NCBI RefSeq assembly: GCF_910577135.1
Contig: NZ_CAJTLL010000020.1
Coordinates: 1 to 30,993 of the forward strand
Source: an uncultured Helicobacter sp.
Lineage (GTDB): Bacteria; Campylobacterota; Campylobacteria; Campylobacterales; Helicobacteraceae
Length of the DNA stretch: 30,993 nt
Direction: 5' to 3'
The translations under genes were made by a program, and so were the position numbers. Under the pieces are notes generated by a model, which saw nothing but the letters and a program-made list of their open reading frames with translations, had not been told where the DNA came from and did not search any database. Shown here one piece after another: positions 1 through 8,030 of the stretch (the first letter of the stretch is position 1; each line of letters begins with the position of its first letter).

Positions 1-105
1 GCTCCTACCACGAGATACTATATTGGCTCTATTGAGATATAGGCATGCTTCATACAAGTTTTCTTTTTGAAAGTTATTTATAAACTCCTCTTGCAATCTA
101 TACAT
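1..105 (-). CDS. Start of an unidentified protein gene, cut by the window edge
   Basis: An open frame begins at an ATG (103-105) lying inside the end of ychF and stays open for 35 codons to the window edge. It begins MYRLQEEFINNF and contains ENLYEACLYLNRANIVSRG. Its start overlaps the ychF stop by 8 bases in another frame. There is no strong ribosome site directly before this ATG, so translation would rely on coupling to ychF. In H. pylori a hypothetical gene (HP0568, from memory) follows ychF, which fits. I do not recognise the family from this fragment. A later start is possible, because an AGAGGAG motif lies inside the frame at about 83-89, but no ATG or GTG is suitably placed behind it. 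Confidence 0.55.
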   Translation of the reverse strand, partial: MYRLQEEFINNFQKENLYEACLYLNRANIVSRGRS

Positions 106-1198
106 TGAATCTAAAGTGCATTACATCACCATCTTGCACGATATACTCTTTCCCTTCAATACGCATAGCTCCCGCTTCCTTTGCCTTTGCCTCGCCGCCA
201 TATTTGATAAAATCATCATAGCTAATACACTCCGCACGGATAAAGCCTTTCTCAAAGTCTTTATGTATCACACCTGCCGCCTTTGGCGCACTATCGCCCC
301 TTTTTATCGTCCAAGCACGCACTTCTTTGACGCCTGCAGTAAAGTAGCTAATCAGCCCTAGCCTACTAAAGCCCTCTCTAATAATCTGCTCCAATCCACT
401 CTCTTCCGCCCCCAAAGATTGCAGAAATGCTCTCCTCTCGCTATCCTCCATACCTACCATTTCTTCTTCAATTTTTGCACATAGCTTAATGACTATACCA
501 CCTTGCTTTGTAGCGTATTCACGCACTTGCTGCACAAAAGTATTGTCTGCTTCTAAATTTGCTTCATCAACATTTACACCATAAATCACTTCTTTATTAG
601 TCAAGAATCTTAGCTCTCTATTGAGCGTGATAAATGCCTCACTCTGGCGTTTAGCAAAGCTCCTTACAGGCATATTGGATTCTAAATGTGCTAAAAGCTC
701 TAGGGCAAGGGTAAGCTGTGCGTTTTCACCCTTTTGTGCCTTGCTCTCCTTTTGAAGCTTTTCAATGCGTTTATTAAGCGTGGTTATATCAGCAAAAAGC
801 AGTTCTAGCTCGATAATCTCAATATCATCAATAGGGTCTATCCTCCCCTCTATATGCGTGATATTAGCATCCTCAAAGCAACGCACAATATGCAAAATCA
901 TATCGCATTCTTTAATATTGGCTAAAAACTGATTGCCTAGCCCCTCACCCCTACTTGCACCCCGCACAAGCCCCGCAATATCGACAAACTCAATCACAGA
1001 ATACTGCAATCTTTGGGGATTAACAATCTTGGCAAGTTCATTCAAGCGAACATCTGGCACACTCACAACCGCCTTGTTTGGCTCAATCGTGCAGAATGGA
1101 TAATTAGCCGCTTCTGCATTTTGTGCCTTTGTGAGGGCATTAAAAGTCGTGGATTTTCCTACATTTGGCAATCCCACAATACCGATAGACAGCCCCAT
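98..1198 (-). CDS. ychF: YchF/OLA1-family ribosome-associated ATPase
   Basis: This is a 366-residue cytosolic P-loop NTPase of the Obg superfamily that binds ribosomes and prefers ATP to GTP. The P-loop GLPNVGKST sits at about residues 9-17. The position of the usual NKxD specificity motif holds NVDE (about 209-212), the YchF form associated with ATP use. The middle carries a helical, coiled-coil-like insert (about 130-175). The C-terminus has the TGS-like end with AAGVIHKDFEKGFIRAE. The start at ATG 1198 (MGLSIGIVG) is preferred over an upstream codon at 1213, because AAAGG lies a few bases before it and family members begin this way. Only one base separates it from the pepA stop, indicating translational coupling. 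The pepA-ychF order matches H. pylori HP0570-HP0569. Confidence 0.96.
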   Translation of the reverse strand: MGLSIGIVGLPNVGKSTTFNALTKAQNAEAANYPFCTIEPNKAVVSVPDVRLNELAKIVNPQRLQYSVIEFVDIAGLVRGASRGEGLGNQFLANIKECDMILHIVRCFEDANITHIEGRIDPIDDIEIIELELLFADITTLNKRIEKLQKESKAQKGENAQLTLALELLAHLESNMPVRSFAKRQSEAFITLNRELRFLTNKEVIYGVNVDEANLEADNTFVQQVREYATKQGGIVIKLCAKIEEEMVGMEDSERRAFLQSLGAEESGLEQIIREGFSRLGLISYFTAGVKEVRAWTIKRGDSAPKAAGVIHKDFEKGFIRAECISYDDFIKYGGEAKAKEAGAMRIEGKEYIVQDGDVMHFRFNV

Positions 1199-1199
1199 A

Positions 1200-2621
1200 T
1201 CACGCCTTTGCAAGTGAGAGGATAAACTCTACTCCCGCTCTCACACCCGCGCCACTCGCGCCACTTGGGTTAATATCCCATTCTTTTTCCACATACGCAG
1301 GACCAGCGATGTCGATATGCAGCCATTTTTGCTTATATTCCTCACGGATAAACTCACTTAAAAATAATCCCGCGCTAATCGCCCCACCATAGCGTGAAGT
1401 AGAGACATTGCACACATCAGCAATCTTAGATTCTATAAGTTTCTTAATATGGCGGTTAAAGGGCAATTCAGCCATTAGCTCACCACTTTGTGCAGCATCT
1501 TTTGCAAACTGCGCCTTTAGCTTGTCATTATGTCCCATAATGCCACTTGTATATTCTCCCAATGCGACTACGCACGCCCCTGTAAGTGTTGCAAAATCCA
1601 CCAAAACATCAGGTTTCAAATCCTGTGCGTAGCTTAAGCAATCGGCTAATACCAATCGCCCCTCCGCATCTGTATTCCTCACTTCGATAGTCTTACCCTC
1701 CCTGCTATAAAGCACATCATCGGGTTTATAGGCATTGCCACCTATCATATTTTCTGCCGCGCCCACAATACTATGCACTTCAATGGGTGCTTGAATCTGC
1801 GCTATAGCTTGAATAATTCCCATCACAGCACAGCCTCCGCTCTTATCTGCTTTCATCGTTACCATATAATCCGCCGGTTTAAGCGACAAACCTCCGCAAT
1901 CATAAGTCAAACCCTTGCCTACAAGCACGATACGACTTTTTGCATTTTTAGGCTTATAACTTAGGTGTATCAGATGCGGAGGATTGCACGAAGCAGCATT
2001 CACTGCTAAAAATGCACCCATTTTCTCCTTTTGTAAATCTTTCTCATCTAGAATCTTGCATTCAATCTGCTCTATGTCTTTAGCCATTTGCTTGGCGTAT
2101 TTTGCAAGATATGTAGGCGTGGCAACTTGAGGAATAGTATTAACCAACTCACGCACATCATTAACACTCTGCGCGACAATCTGCACCTTTTGTAGAATCT
2201 GCATATCTTTAACCTCACTCTTTATATCAAGAAGATTAAACTCTTTAAGCATAGAAGGGTGCTTTTTACTCTTATAGCTCACACATTCATATTCTCCACA
2301 TAATGCCCCCATAAACAGCGCATACGCCTTAGCACTATCTATTTTTCCTTGCAAACTCACATTTACGCGCTCATAGGGCAATGCCTTAAAATAACGCACA
2401 ATAGCTGCCCCTGCCTCTCTAATACAATCGACATCAAAAGATTCTAAACATATTAAAAGCGTGTGAGATTCTTGGATAAAAAACTTACCCTCTCCCTCAA
2501 AGCCATATACCTTACTTACCTTTGCGTAGGAAGATTTTGCAAAAGCACTTTTAGACATAAGCACGGCTTGTGCGCTTAGCTTTGTTCCTTTAGCTTGTAT
2601 TTTTACAATATTTATTTTCAT
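1200..2621 (-). CDS. pepA: Leucyl aminopeptidase (M17 family)
   Basis: This 473-residue di-metal exopeptidase removes N-terminal residues from peptides in the cytosol and normally assembles as a hexamer. The variable N-terminal domain spans about residues 1-150. The catalytic domain shows the expected metal and active-site residues: K236 and D241 in VGKGLTYDCGG, D259 in TMKADKSGG, and D318, E320 and R322 in the signature NTDAEGRL. The length is close to the H. pylori enzyme. AAGGAG is well placed before the ATG at 2621. It follows dedA by 23 bases and precedes ychF by one base. All of these residues are visible, so I expect an active enzyme. M17 peptidases can also bind DNA in some bacteria, but nothing here shows that role. 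Confidence 0.96.
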   Translation of the reverse strand: MKINIVKIQAKGTKLSAQAVLMSKSAFAKSSYAKVSKVYGFEGEGKFFIQESHTLLICLESFDVDCIREAGAAIVRYFKALPYERVNVSLQGKIDSAKAYALFMGALCGEYECVSYKSKKHPSMLKEFNLLDIKSEVKDMQILQKVQIVAQSVNDVRELVNTIPQVATPTYLAKYAKQMAKDIEQIECKILDEKDLQKEKMGAFLAVNAASCNPPHLIHLSYKPKNAKSRIVLVGKGLTYDCGGLSLKPADYMVTMKADKSGGCAVMGIIQAIAQIQAPIEVHSIVGAAENMIGGNAYKPDDVLYSREGKTIEVRNTDAEGRLVLADCLSYAQDLKPDVLVDFATLTGACVVALGEYTSGIMGHNDKLKAQFAKDAAQSGELMAELPFNRHIKKLIESKIADVCNVSTSRYGGAISAGLFLSEFIREEYKQKWLHIDIAGPAYVEKEWDINPSGASGAGVRAGVEFILSLAKA

Positions 2622-2644
2622 TAACCACTCCTTAAAAAACGATA

Positions 2645-3403
2645 TTACTCTGCTATTTTGTCCTTTGCTTCAAGTCCTTGCTGAATCTTTGCAATTTTTT
2701 TATCTACCTTTTTTGTCTGCGATTGAAAATACCACCATACCCCTCCGACAATGCAGATTGCGAGAGGAACAAACAAATAAGGGCGTTCCTTAAACCAATC
2801 AAGCACAATAAAAATCTGTTCACCAAAAATATAAGTAAGCACAATAGTAATGGCCGCCCACACCCACGCAGAAAAGAGATTAATCATAGCAAATTTTAAT
2901 GCGCTATATCGCGTTGTGCCAATACTCATAGGAATAATAGTCCGCATACCATACATATAGCGTTGGATAAAAATAATAGTCCAACCATACTTCCTTAAAA
3001 GCAAATGTGCAAGGGCAAACTTACGCTTTTGTGATATAAATTCCTCTTGTATAGTCTTGCGATTTAAACGCCCAATGTAAAAATAAATTTGATCCCCTAC
3101 AAATCCACCAATTCCGGCAATAAAAATGGCTAACAATAGATTCATCTTACCATCGTGTGCAGCAAGTCCGGCAAAAATAAGCCCAAGCTCACCCTCCAAA
3201 ATACCCCAAAAAAACAAAATTACATAGCCCCAGTCCTCTACATACTGCTCCCACAAATGCGTGATAAACCCCTCAAGTGAAAAATTTGATCGCTGATACA
3301 GTATAAAAAAGCCTATGCACAATACAAGCACTAACCCCCACATAAAAACACGTTTAGGATTATGCTTGATGTATGATGCAATACGTTGTGTTAAGCCCAT
3401 CAT
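2645..3403 (-). CDS. DedA-family (SNARE-associated/VTT) inner-membrane protein
   Basis: This 252-residue polytopic membrane protein belongs to the DedA group, linked in other bacteria to undecaprenyl-phosphate or phospholipid recycling and membrane homeostasis. A cytosolic N-terminus leads to a membrane helix (about 20-36). The family core follows: E-rich [16 protein letters not shown], the glycine-rich [14 protein letters not shown], and [21 protein letters not shown], whose Arg and Pro residues are typical of the re-entrant region. Two further helices and a basic tail (about 228-252) finish the protein. Its ATG overlaps the apt stop by 4 bases (ATGA type), so the two are probably translationally coupled. 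A second ATG directly follows the first, and either could be used. The substrate cannot be read from the sequence. The position matches H. pylori HP0571. Confidence 0.9.
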   Translation of the reverse strand: MMGLTQRIASYIKHNPKRVFMWGLVLVLCIGFFILYQRSNFSLEGFITHLWEQYVEDWGYVILFFWGILEGELGLIFAGLAAHDGKMNLLLAIFIAGIGGFVGDQIYFYIGRLNRKTIQEEFISQKRKFALAHLLLRKYGWTIIFIQRYMYGMRTIIPMSIGTTRYSALKFAMINLFSAWVWAAITIVLTYIFGEQIFIVLDWFKERPYLFVPLAICIVGGVWWYFQSQTKKVDKKIAKIQQGLEAKDKIAE

Positions 3404-3939
3404 TTGCCCTCATATTCAACAATGCTAAAAACTTTTGTATAGGGTGTAAGCCTTTTCTCCCCCTCTAAACCCTTAAGGTTTATTACAAAAGCCGCTTCCA
3501 CACATTGCGCTCCCATAGATTCTATAAGTTTCACACTTGCTTCTGCCGTGCCGCCTGTGGCGATCAAATCATCTACAAGCACCACTCTTGCACCCTTTTT
3601 ATCCCTGAAGGCATCAATGTGCATTTCTACTTCATCAAAGCCATATTCAAGGCTGTACTTCTCACTTACCGTTGTGTGTGGAAGTTTGCCTTTCTTACGT
3701 ATAGGGACAAACCCGACCCCCATAGCAAAGCTAAGAGCCGCACCAAAGATAAAGCCTCTCGCCTCAATCCCGGCGATAAAGTCAATTCTTTCACTCTCAT
3801 AACGTTTTTTAAAAATATCAATCACTTCAGTAAAGATTTCCGCATCACCTATAAGCGTAGTTATATCACGAAAGACAATGCCCGGCTTAGGATAGTCATA
3901 GATCGCGCGTATAGAATCTGTAATCTTCTGCTTATTCAT
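3400..3939 (-). CDS. apt: Adenine phosphoribosyltransferase
   Basis: This 179-residue type I phosphoribosyltransferase of purine salvage makes AMP from adenine and PRPP in the cytosol. The PRPP-binding signature [17 protein letters not shown] is at about residues 119-135. The N-terminal adenine-binding part has [17 protein letters not shown], and [16 protein letters not shown] is also typical. The length matches bacterial Apt proteins. AAGGAG stands before the ATG at 3939. The gene follows the coiled-coil protein gene by 19 bases and overlaps dedA by 4 bases. The order equals H. pylori HP0572-HP0571. Related purine transferases (Hpt, Xpt) are less likely given the RGFIFG segment and overall match. 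Confidence 0.96.
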   Translation of the reverse strand: MNKQKITDSIRAIYDYPKPGIVFRDITTLIGDAEIFTEVIDIFKKRYESERIDFIAGIEARGFIFGAALSFAMGVGFVPIRKKGKLPHTTVSEKYSLEYGFDEVEMHIDAFRDKKGARVVLVDDLIATGGTAEASVKLIESMGAQCVEAAFVINLKGLEGEKRLTPYTKVFSIVEYEGK

Positions 3940-3958
3940 TCTATCTCCTTATGTAGCA

Positions 3959-4297
3959 CTAGAGTAATGCCTCAATTTTCTGCTCTAAATCTTTAATACG
4001 TGCTTTGTATTTATCCGTCTCAATTCTATATTGGGAGTTACGTGATTTTAACACTTTTACTTCATTTTTGAGCGCATTCATTTCTTGGGTGAGAATATCG
4101 ATATTCCCTAATGCCCTTTGTAGCTGCAATTGATGCTTACGAATTAAGATTTCTGCCTCATTAAGGGTAAGCTTCATCGAAGCGGAATTGCGTTCCTCTT
4201 TTTGTGCCACAGAGTGATAAAAAAAAGTCCGCACAAGCATATATAGCACAAATAAAATAAATCCTGTGAGAAAAAACCACTGTGCAATAAATCCCAT
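3959..4297 (-). CDS. Small single-pass membrane protein with coiled coil
   Basis: This is a 112-residue protein of unknown function. Residues about 5-26 form one hydrophobic segment (AQWFFLTGFILFVLYMLV). The rest, from about 38 to 112, is charged and heptad-like (LTLNEAEILIRKHQLQLQ, then LTQEMNALKNEVKVLKSR), consistent with a continuous coiled coil ending in KDLEQKIEALL. GAAGGAG precedes the ATG. It sits between rpiB (28 bases upstream) and apt (19 bases downstream), the position of the hypothetical HP0573 in H. pylori. The shape suggests an inner-membrane anchor or scaffold for a partner protein, but I see no motif naming the partner. Confidence 0.85.
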   Translation of the reverse strand: MGFIAQWFFLTGFILFVLYMLVRTFFYHSVAQKEERNSASMKLTLNEAEILIRKHQLQLQRALGNIDILTQEMNALKNEVKVLKSRNSQYRIETDKYKARIKDLEQKIEALL

Positions 4298-4325
4298 TGT
4301 CCTCTCCTTCAGCCTTTTATAGAAT

Positions 4326-4778
4326 CTAGCTTAAATCCCCTAGTTTTTGCACACGCCCAAGATGTCGCCCACCCTCAAACTCATATTCAATAAAGGCTTG
4401 AAGTATAGATTTCACCTCGCCTACTCCACTGATACGCTCACCCATACATAGCACATTAGCATCATTATGAGTGCGCGCCATTTTTGCCATATACGCATCA
4501 GTGCAAAGTGCTGCGCGAATATGTTTAAAACGATTAGCAGCAATGCTCATTCCAATTCCGCTACCACAGATTAAGATTCCTTTAGAATCTGCCTCTGTTT
4601 TCATCGCTTCACACACTTTTTTAGCATAATCAGGGTAATCCACCCTCTCATTTGTTTGCGGGGCTAAATCAACCACTCTAAAGCCCTTAGCTTCTAAAAA
4701 TGCAATCACAAATGCTTTAAGTGTGAATCCTGCGTGGTCAGTGCCTATAAAATAAGTAGTTCTTTGAGCGTGATTCAT
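4326..4778 (-). CDS. rpiB: Ribose-5-phosphate isomerase B
   Basis: This 150-residue RpiB/LacAB-family sugar isomerase interconverts ribose 5-phosphate and ribulose 5-phosphate in the non-oxidative pentose phosphate pathway. The N-terminal YFIGTDHAGFTLK contains the substrate Asp and His. GILICGSGIGMSIAANRF carries the catalytic Cys and the phosphate loop. ARTHNDANVLCMGER carries the conserved His and the Asn-Asp pair. These residues are all present and the length is normal. H. pylori has the gene at the same place (HP0574). AAAAGG lies upstream of the ATG, and lepB ends 10 bases before. The related LacA and LacB proteins use galactose 6-phosphate, but no tagatose genes are near. Confidence 0.94.
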   Translation of the reverse strand: MNHAQRTTYFIGTDHAGFTLKAFVIAFLEAKGFRVVDLAPQTNERVDYPDYAKKVCEAMKTEADSKGILICGSGIGMSIAANRFKHIRAALCTDAYMAKMARTHNDANVLCMGERISGVGEVKSILQAFIEYEFEGGRHLGRVQKLGDLS

Positions 4779-4788
4779 ATTTTACCTT

Positions 4789-5808
4789 TTAATGCTTTGG
4801 CTTTGACTCTTTCATTCTTTCTTCAAGTCCCCCTGTGGTTTTAAAAATTCTATCCCAGCGAATCGTATAGCGCTTACTCTTATCCTCATCTGCTCCAATC
4901 TCTTGGCTATTTGCCTTATTGATACTAAAATATATAAACCACGGTTGCCCTATGATATTTTTATATGGCACACTGCCCCAAAAACGTGAATCAAAGCTAT
5001 TGTTGCGATTATCCCCTATCATAAAAAACTCATCATCTGCAATTTTTTTATAGAATATATCGCCATCAAGCTTGAGCATACTGCTTATAGTCTCCCCATT
5101 TTTCATACTCGTATAGGCAATATTTGTATCCTCAATAAAAGATTCTAAAGGCTCATTACTATATGTTCTACTCCATAATTCGCAATTCTCTTCTCCATCG
5201 CCGATATTAAAGCCCTCACCACCTTCAACACACACACGCTGATACAGCCTCCCCTCTTCATCAACTAAGTAGCGCTCTCTACTTTTGGGATACTTATAAA
5301 ATACACTTTTGTAAGCAATGCCCGGGTGTGCTGCCATATAAGGATCTTTCACAAAGAGTTTGCCCAATCTCTCTACGATAATATGGCTTGAATAATGCTC
5401 CCTCACATACTCATCACCCTCAAATGGGTGTAAATACAACCCATCTTTATCAAAAATCACCTCATCGCCGCCCACTGCAAAAGTGCGTTTGACATAATAT
5501 GTCTTTTCTATATGGGGAGGGATAAAGACCACTACATCACCTCTTTGAGGACGCTCCCCCTCAAGCAAATGCCCATTTCCCCTAAAATCAGGTAATACAT
5601 TAACCTCAAGCCAAGGAATGCGAGGTGTGGGAATCCCGTAGCTAAACTTCTTAACAAATAAAAAATCCCCCTCTAAAAGTGTCCCCACCATAGAACGTGT
5701 GGGAATCACAAATGCCTGCATAATAAAAAATATCAAAACAAGCACAATAATAATCGTGCCAGTCCAACTAGAAGTAAATGCCCACAATCCGCTAAGAAAC
5801 TTTTTCAT
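4789..5808 (-). CDS. lepB: Signal peptidase I
   Basis: This 339-residue membrane serine protease removes signal peptides from exported proteins on the periplasmic face. One N-terminal membrane segment (about 17-33) is followed by the catalytic serine, S39, in PTRSMVGTLLEGD. The general-base lysine is K107 in YYVKRTFAVGGDE, and the conserved MIGDNRNNSFDSRFWG box lies near residue 270-285. Between the lysine box and the GDN box is a long segment of roughly 150 residues (about 120-268), so the protein is longer than the H. pylori enzyme (about 290 residues from memory). The segment is charged and continuous in frame, so it looks like a normal periplasmic insertion. Its spacing of 3 bases after folD indicates one transcript. 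Confidence 0.95.
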   Translation of the reverse strand: MKKFLSGLWAFTSSWTGTIIIVLVLIFFIMQAFVIPTRSMVGTLLEGDFLFVKKFSYGIPTPRIPWLEVNVLPDFRGNGHLLEGERPQRGDVVVFIPPHIEKTYYVKRTFAVGGDEVIFDKDGLYLHPFEGDEYVREHYSSHIIVERLGKLFVKDPYMAAHPGIAYKSVFYKYPKSRERYLVDEEGRLYQRVCVEGGEGFNIGDGEENCELWSRTYSNEPLESFIEDTNIAYTSMKNGETISSMLKLDGDIFYKKIADDEFFMIGDNRNNSFDSRFWGSVPYKNIIGQPWFIYFSINKANSQEIGADEDKSKRYTIRWDRIFKTTGGLEERMKESKPKH

Positions 5809-5811
5809 TAT

Positions 5812-6666
5812 CTATTTCCTTTGTTCTAATCTATAAAGTGCTGCCTTGTAAGTGTTTTGCAATAATGTAGCAATCGTCATAGGACCTACTCCACCGGGCA
5901 CAGGCGTAATGAATCCTGCCTTTAAAGACACCGCTTCAAAATCCACATCGCCCACAAGTGCGCCAGATTCTAAACGATTGATACCAATATCCACCACCAC
6001 TACGCCTTCTTTTATCATATCTGCCGTGATTAAGCCTACTTTTCCCACTCCTACACACACAATATCCGCATTTTTTGTATATGCGCTCACATCTTTTGTT
6101 AAAATATGACAACAGCTCACACTTGCCCCCGCATTAAGCATTAAGGCACTAAGTGGTTTGCCTACAATATTACTCATACCTACAATCGCTACATCTTTGC
6201 CCTTTAGCTCGATATTATAAGCCTTGAGTAGATTCATTACCCCAAGCGGAGTAGCAGGGGCAAAAGTATCTAGATTCGCCACTAATCGTCCTATATTGAA
6301 AGGGTGAAAGCCATCAACATCTTTTTGTGGATCGATGGCTTCAAGCACTTTTGCCGTTTCAATATGCGCAGGAAGCGGCAGCTGCACGAGTATGCCATCA
6401 ATATTAGGATTATTATTAAGCATTTTAATTGTCGATAAAAGCTCATTTTCTGTAATAGTAGAGGGCATTTCGTGTGTTACAGAGTAGATTCCTACGCGTT
6501 TGCACGCTTTGGCTTTCATTTGCACATAAGCACAACTTGCAGGATTATTTCCCACTAAAATCACCGCCAATCCCGGCGTTACCCCCTGATGTGCAAGAGC
6601 GCTAATGTCTTTAGTCAAGCTATTTTCAATCTCTACACTCAAAGATTTACCATCTAGCAATGTCAT
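5812..6666 (-). CDS. folD: Bifunctional methylenetetrahydrofolate dehydrogenase/cyclohydrolase
   Basis: This 284-residue cytosolic enzyme of one-carbon metabolism oxidises 5,10-methylene-THF to methenyl-THF with NADP and hydrolyses that to 10-formyl-THF. The N-terminal signature [17 protein letters not shown] includes the catalytic Tyr47 and Lys51. [10 protein letters not shown] and [10 protein letters not shown] form the folate site. [15 protein letters not shown] is the nucleotide loop. The C-terminal [16 protein letters not shown] is the second family signature. All are intact. It is the first gene of the long minus-strand operon. AAAGGG precedes the ATG, and a TATAAT element lies about 31 bases upstream, sharing a palindromic stretch with the divergent cytochrome promoter. 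Confidence 0.97.
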   Translation of the reverse strand: MTLLDGKSLSVEIENSLTKDISALAHQGVTPGLAVILVGNNPASCAYVQMKAKACKRVGIYSVTHEMPSTITENELLSTIKMLNNNPNIDGILVQLPLPAHIETAKVLEAIDPQKDVDGFHPFNIGRLVANLDTFAPATPLGVMNLLKAYNIELKGKDVAIVGMSNIVGKPLSALMLNAGASVSCCHILTKDVSAYTKNADIVCVGVGKVGLITADMIKEGVVVVDIGINRLESGALVGDVDFEAVSLKAGFITPVPGGVGPMTIATLLQNTYKAALYRLEQRK

Positions 6667-6696
6667 TTTAAAGCCCTTTGTGATTATCGTTTTGCT

Positions 6697-6704
6697 ATTA
6701 TAAT
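6697..6704. promoter_or_regulatory. Overlapping divergent -10 elements for folD and the cytochrome gene
   Basis: The 65-base gap between the two divergent starts contains ATTATAAT. Read on the plus strand, TATAAT (6699-6704) lies about 28 bases before the cytochrome ATG. Read on the minus strand, TATAAT (complement of 6697-6702) lies about 31 bases before the folD ATG. The two hexamers overlap by four bases, so the two promoters probably cannot be occupied at once. No clear -35 is visible, which is normal for the Helicobacter housekeeping sigma factor. This is inferred from sequence only. Confidence 0.55.
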
Positions 6705-6731
6705 ATAAGATATTAAAACAAAAGAGGATTT

Positions 6732-7061
6732 ATGAAGAAAAAACTTATACTCTCCATACTAACAAGCACATTATTTGCCGCCCAAGATGAACATACAATC
6801 CGCAATGAATATGGCAAAAACCTTTATGAGAATCCTCGTGGCATTGCGTGCAATAAATGTCACGGGAACAAAGGCGAAGGCAGCGTTATCGCACGCTACA
6901 AACATAAAGGTGTAGAAAAGTCTCTTATAGCCCCTCGTATTAATAATATCGATTATAGCACTTTTAGTAAAGCCTTACATAAACAAAAAGGCGTAATGCC
7001 TAGCTATTACCTCACAGATGAAGAAATTACAGCAATTTATATGTATATTTACCAGCCATAG
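6732..7061 (+). CDS. Secreted monoheme c-type cytochrome
   Basis: This is a 109-residue periplasmic cytochrome. A short signal peptide (MKKKLILSILTSTLFA, cut near residue 17) precedes a class I cytochrome c fold. The heme-attachment motif CNKCH is at residues 40-44 and the likely axial methionine is M89 in GVMPSYYL. The C-terminal LTDEEITAIYMYIY is the usual last helix. It probably carries electrons to a terminal oxidase or a peroxidase, although no partner gene is adjacent. AGAGG precedes the ATG, and a TATAAT element lies at 6699. It is monocistronic: what follows is a pseudogene on the other strand. Similar small c553-like proteins are common in Helicobacter and Campylobacter. Confidence 0.9.
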   Translation: MKKKLILSILTSTLFAAQDEHTIRNEYGKNLYENPRGIACNKCHGNKGEGSVIARYKHKGVEKSLIAPRINNIDYSTFSKALHKQKGVMPSYYLTDEEITAIYMYIYQP

Positions 7062-7102
7062 CCACCTCCATTGCATTCAAGGAGTACATACAAATAAGGT
7101 TA

Positions 7103-7921
7103 TTACTCACTTTTTCTAAGAAAAAGTGAGATATGGAGTAATAAATGCACCCAAGAAATGCCCACCACAACATAAATAAAATATACATCGTAGCAAAGAT
7201 AGCACCTAATAAAAAACTGATGACCTTTAATATAATGACTACCAAACCACAATGGTGAGCAACCTGTGTCATAAGGCGTAATGATGTCCATAAAGCCTAT
7301 AGGTAAATCAAAGTAAGCAATGTTTGTGCGACATTAATATCAAGAATAGCTTGAATAAACGCTACAAAATAGGCATTGCAATAGCAGGTGATACATTAAT
7401 CAGACTTACCATCAAGCAAATGCGCAAACCAATCTAAGAAACCAACATTTTTAAGCCCTGCTGCTATAACTACAAGTATGCCAAACTAAAATGTCCTCCA
7501 AGCTGCCTTATTGCTATAGCCTAATTCTAGAGTTGATTTGCCAAGTTTTGACACGATATAAAGATATACGTTTGCCCAAGCCTGTTTTTACAAAGCCAAG
7601 CCCTATCGTAAAAGCTGTAAATATAAGCCATACAGCCACATTAAAAAAACCCGCTCAAAACCCAATTTATCGCATCAGCACTTTTAATAACCACATCATC
7701 TAAACCCAAATCTTACAGCAATAACACCTATAAATGCCAGTGTGCTAGACTCTAAAATGAATGCCAAAAAAGCACTAAAATATCGACAAGTAAAGCCAAG
7801 CATTAGCACTGCAGCCTTCTGGGGCTACCATTCCCCAAAATCGCTGTAAAATAAAAACGACTATCCCTAAAATCAAAGGAGTGCTAAGTTTAATACAAAC
7901 GTTTTTGTCTATTTTATCCAC
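7103..7921 (-). pseudogene. Decayed DASS/SLC13-type anion:sodium symporter
   Basis: Minus-strand translation in shifting frames gives ordered pieces of a divalent-anion symporter (2-oxoglutarate/malate, citrate or sulfate type). From a GTG at 7921, with AAGG before it, the frame reads PLILGIVVFILQ then APEGCSANAWLYLSIF and hits TAG at 7775-7777. In other frames follow DAINWVLSGFF, VWLIFTAFTIGLGFVKTGLG (after a shift at a T7 run), then YIVSKLGKSTLELGYS. This joins directly to KAAWRTF, a stop, then FGILVVIAAGLKNVGFLDWF. The end carries ITPYDTGCSPLWFGSHYIKG, like the conserved threonine- and glycine-rich C-terminal motif. At about 820 bases it is much shorter than a family gene of about 1.4 kb, so roughly 140 residues between LGYS and KAAW are also deleted. 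Clearly inactive. The exact substrate is unknown. Confidence 0.85.
7106..7130. repeat. Perfect 11-bp hairpin at the pseudogene end
   Basis: CTCACTTTTTC (7106-7116) and GAAAAAGTGAG (7120-7130) form a perfect stem around the loop TAA. It lies 44 bases after the cytochrome stop and at the last codons of the decayed transporter. Neither strand has a T run after it, so it is not a classical intrinsic terminator, although the A and T runs inside the stem could still allow termination or end trimming. Confidence 0.5.
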
Positions 7922-7934
7922 AAATCACCTTGCC

Positions 7935-7954
7935 ATAATTGTTTGCTCAATTAT
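7935..7954. repeat. Inverted repeat upstream of the decayed transporter
   Basis: ATAATTG (7935-7941) and CAATTAT (7948-7954) form a 7-bp stem with the loop TTTGCT. It lies 14 bases before the dead GTG start and after the ankyrin gene stop (8031), within the leader of the former transporter. It may be the relic of an operator, or a weak end structure for the ankyrin transcript. No T run follows. Confidence 0.3.
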
Positions 7955-8030
7955 CAGCCTATAAATTAAGCACACAATCTAAAAGGCAAGAACGTATTTT
8001 CTATCATTGCCAAAACAAACATACATCATT

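Noticed and set aside
3505..3996. A 163-codon plus-strand open frame opposite apt and its neighbour
   Set aside because: It is antisense to the clearly conserved apt gene and has no family signature or ribosome site; a mirror of the real gene.
7491..7703. A 70-codon plus-strand frame in the decayed transporter
   Set aside because: The minus strand gives ordered transporter motifs at the same place, so this frame is a shadow.
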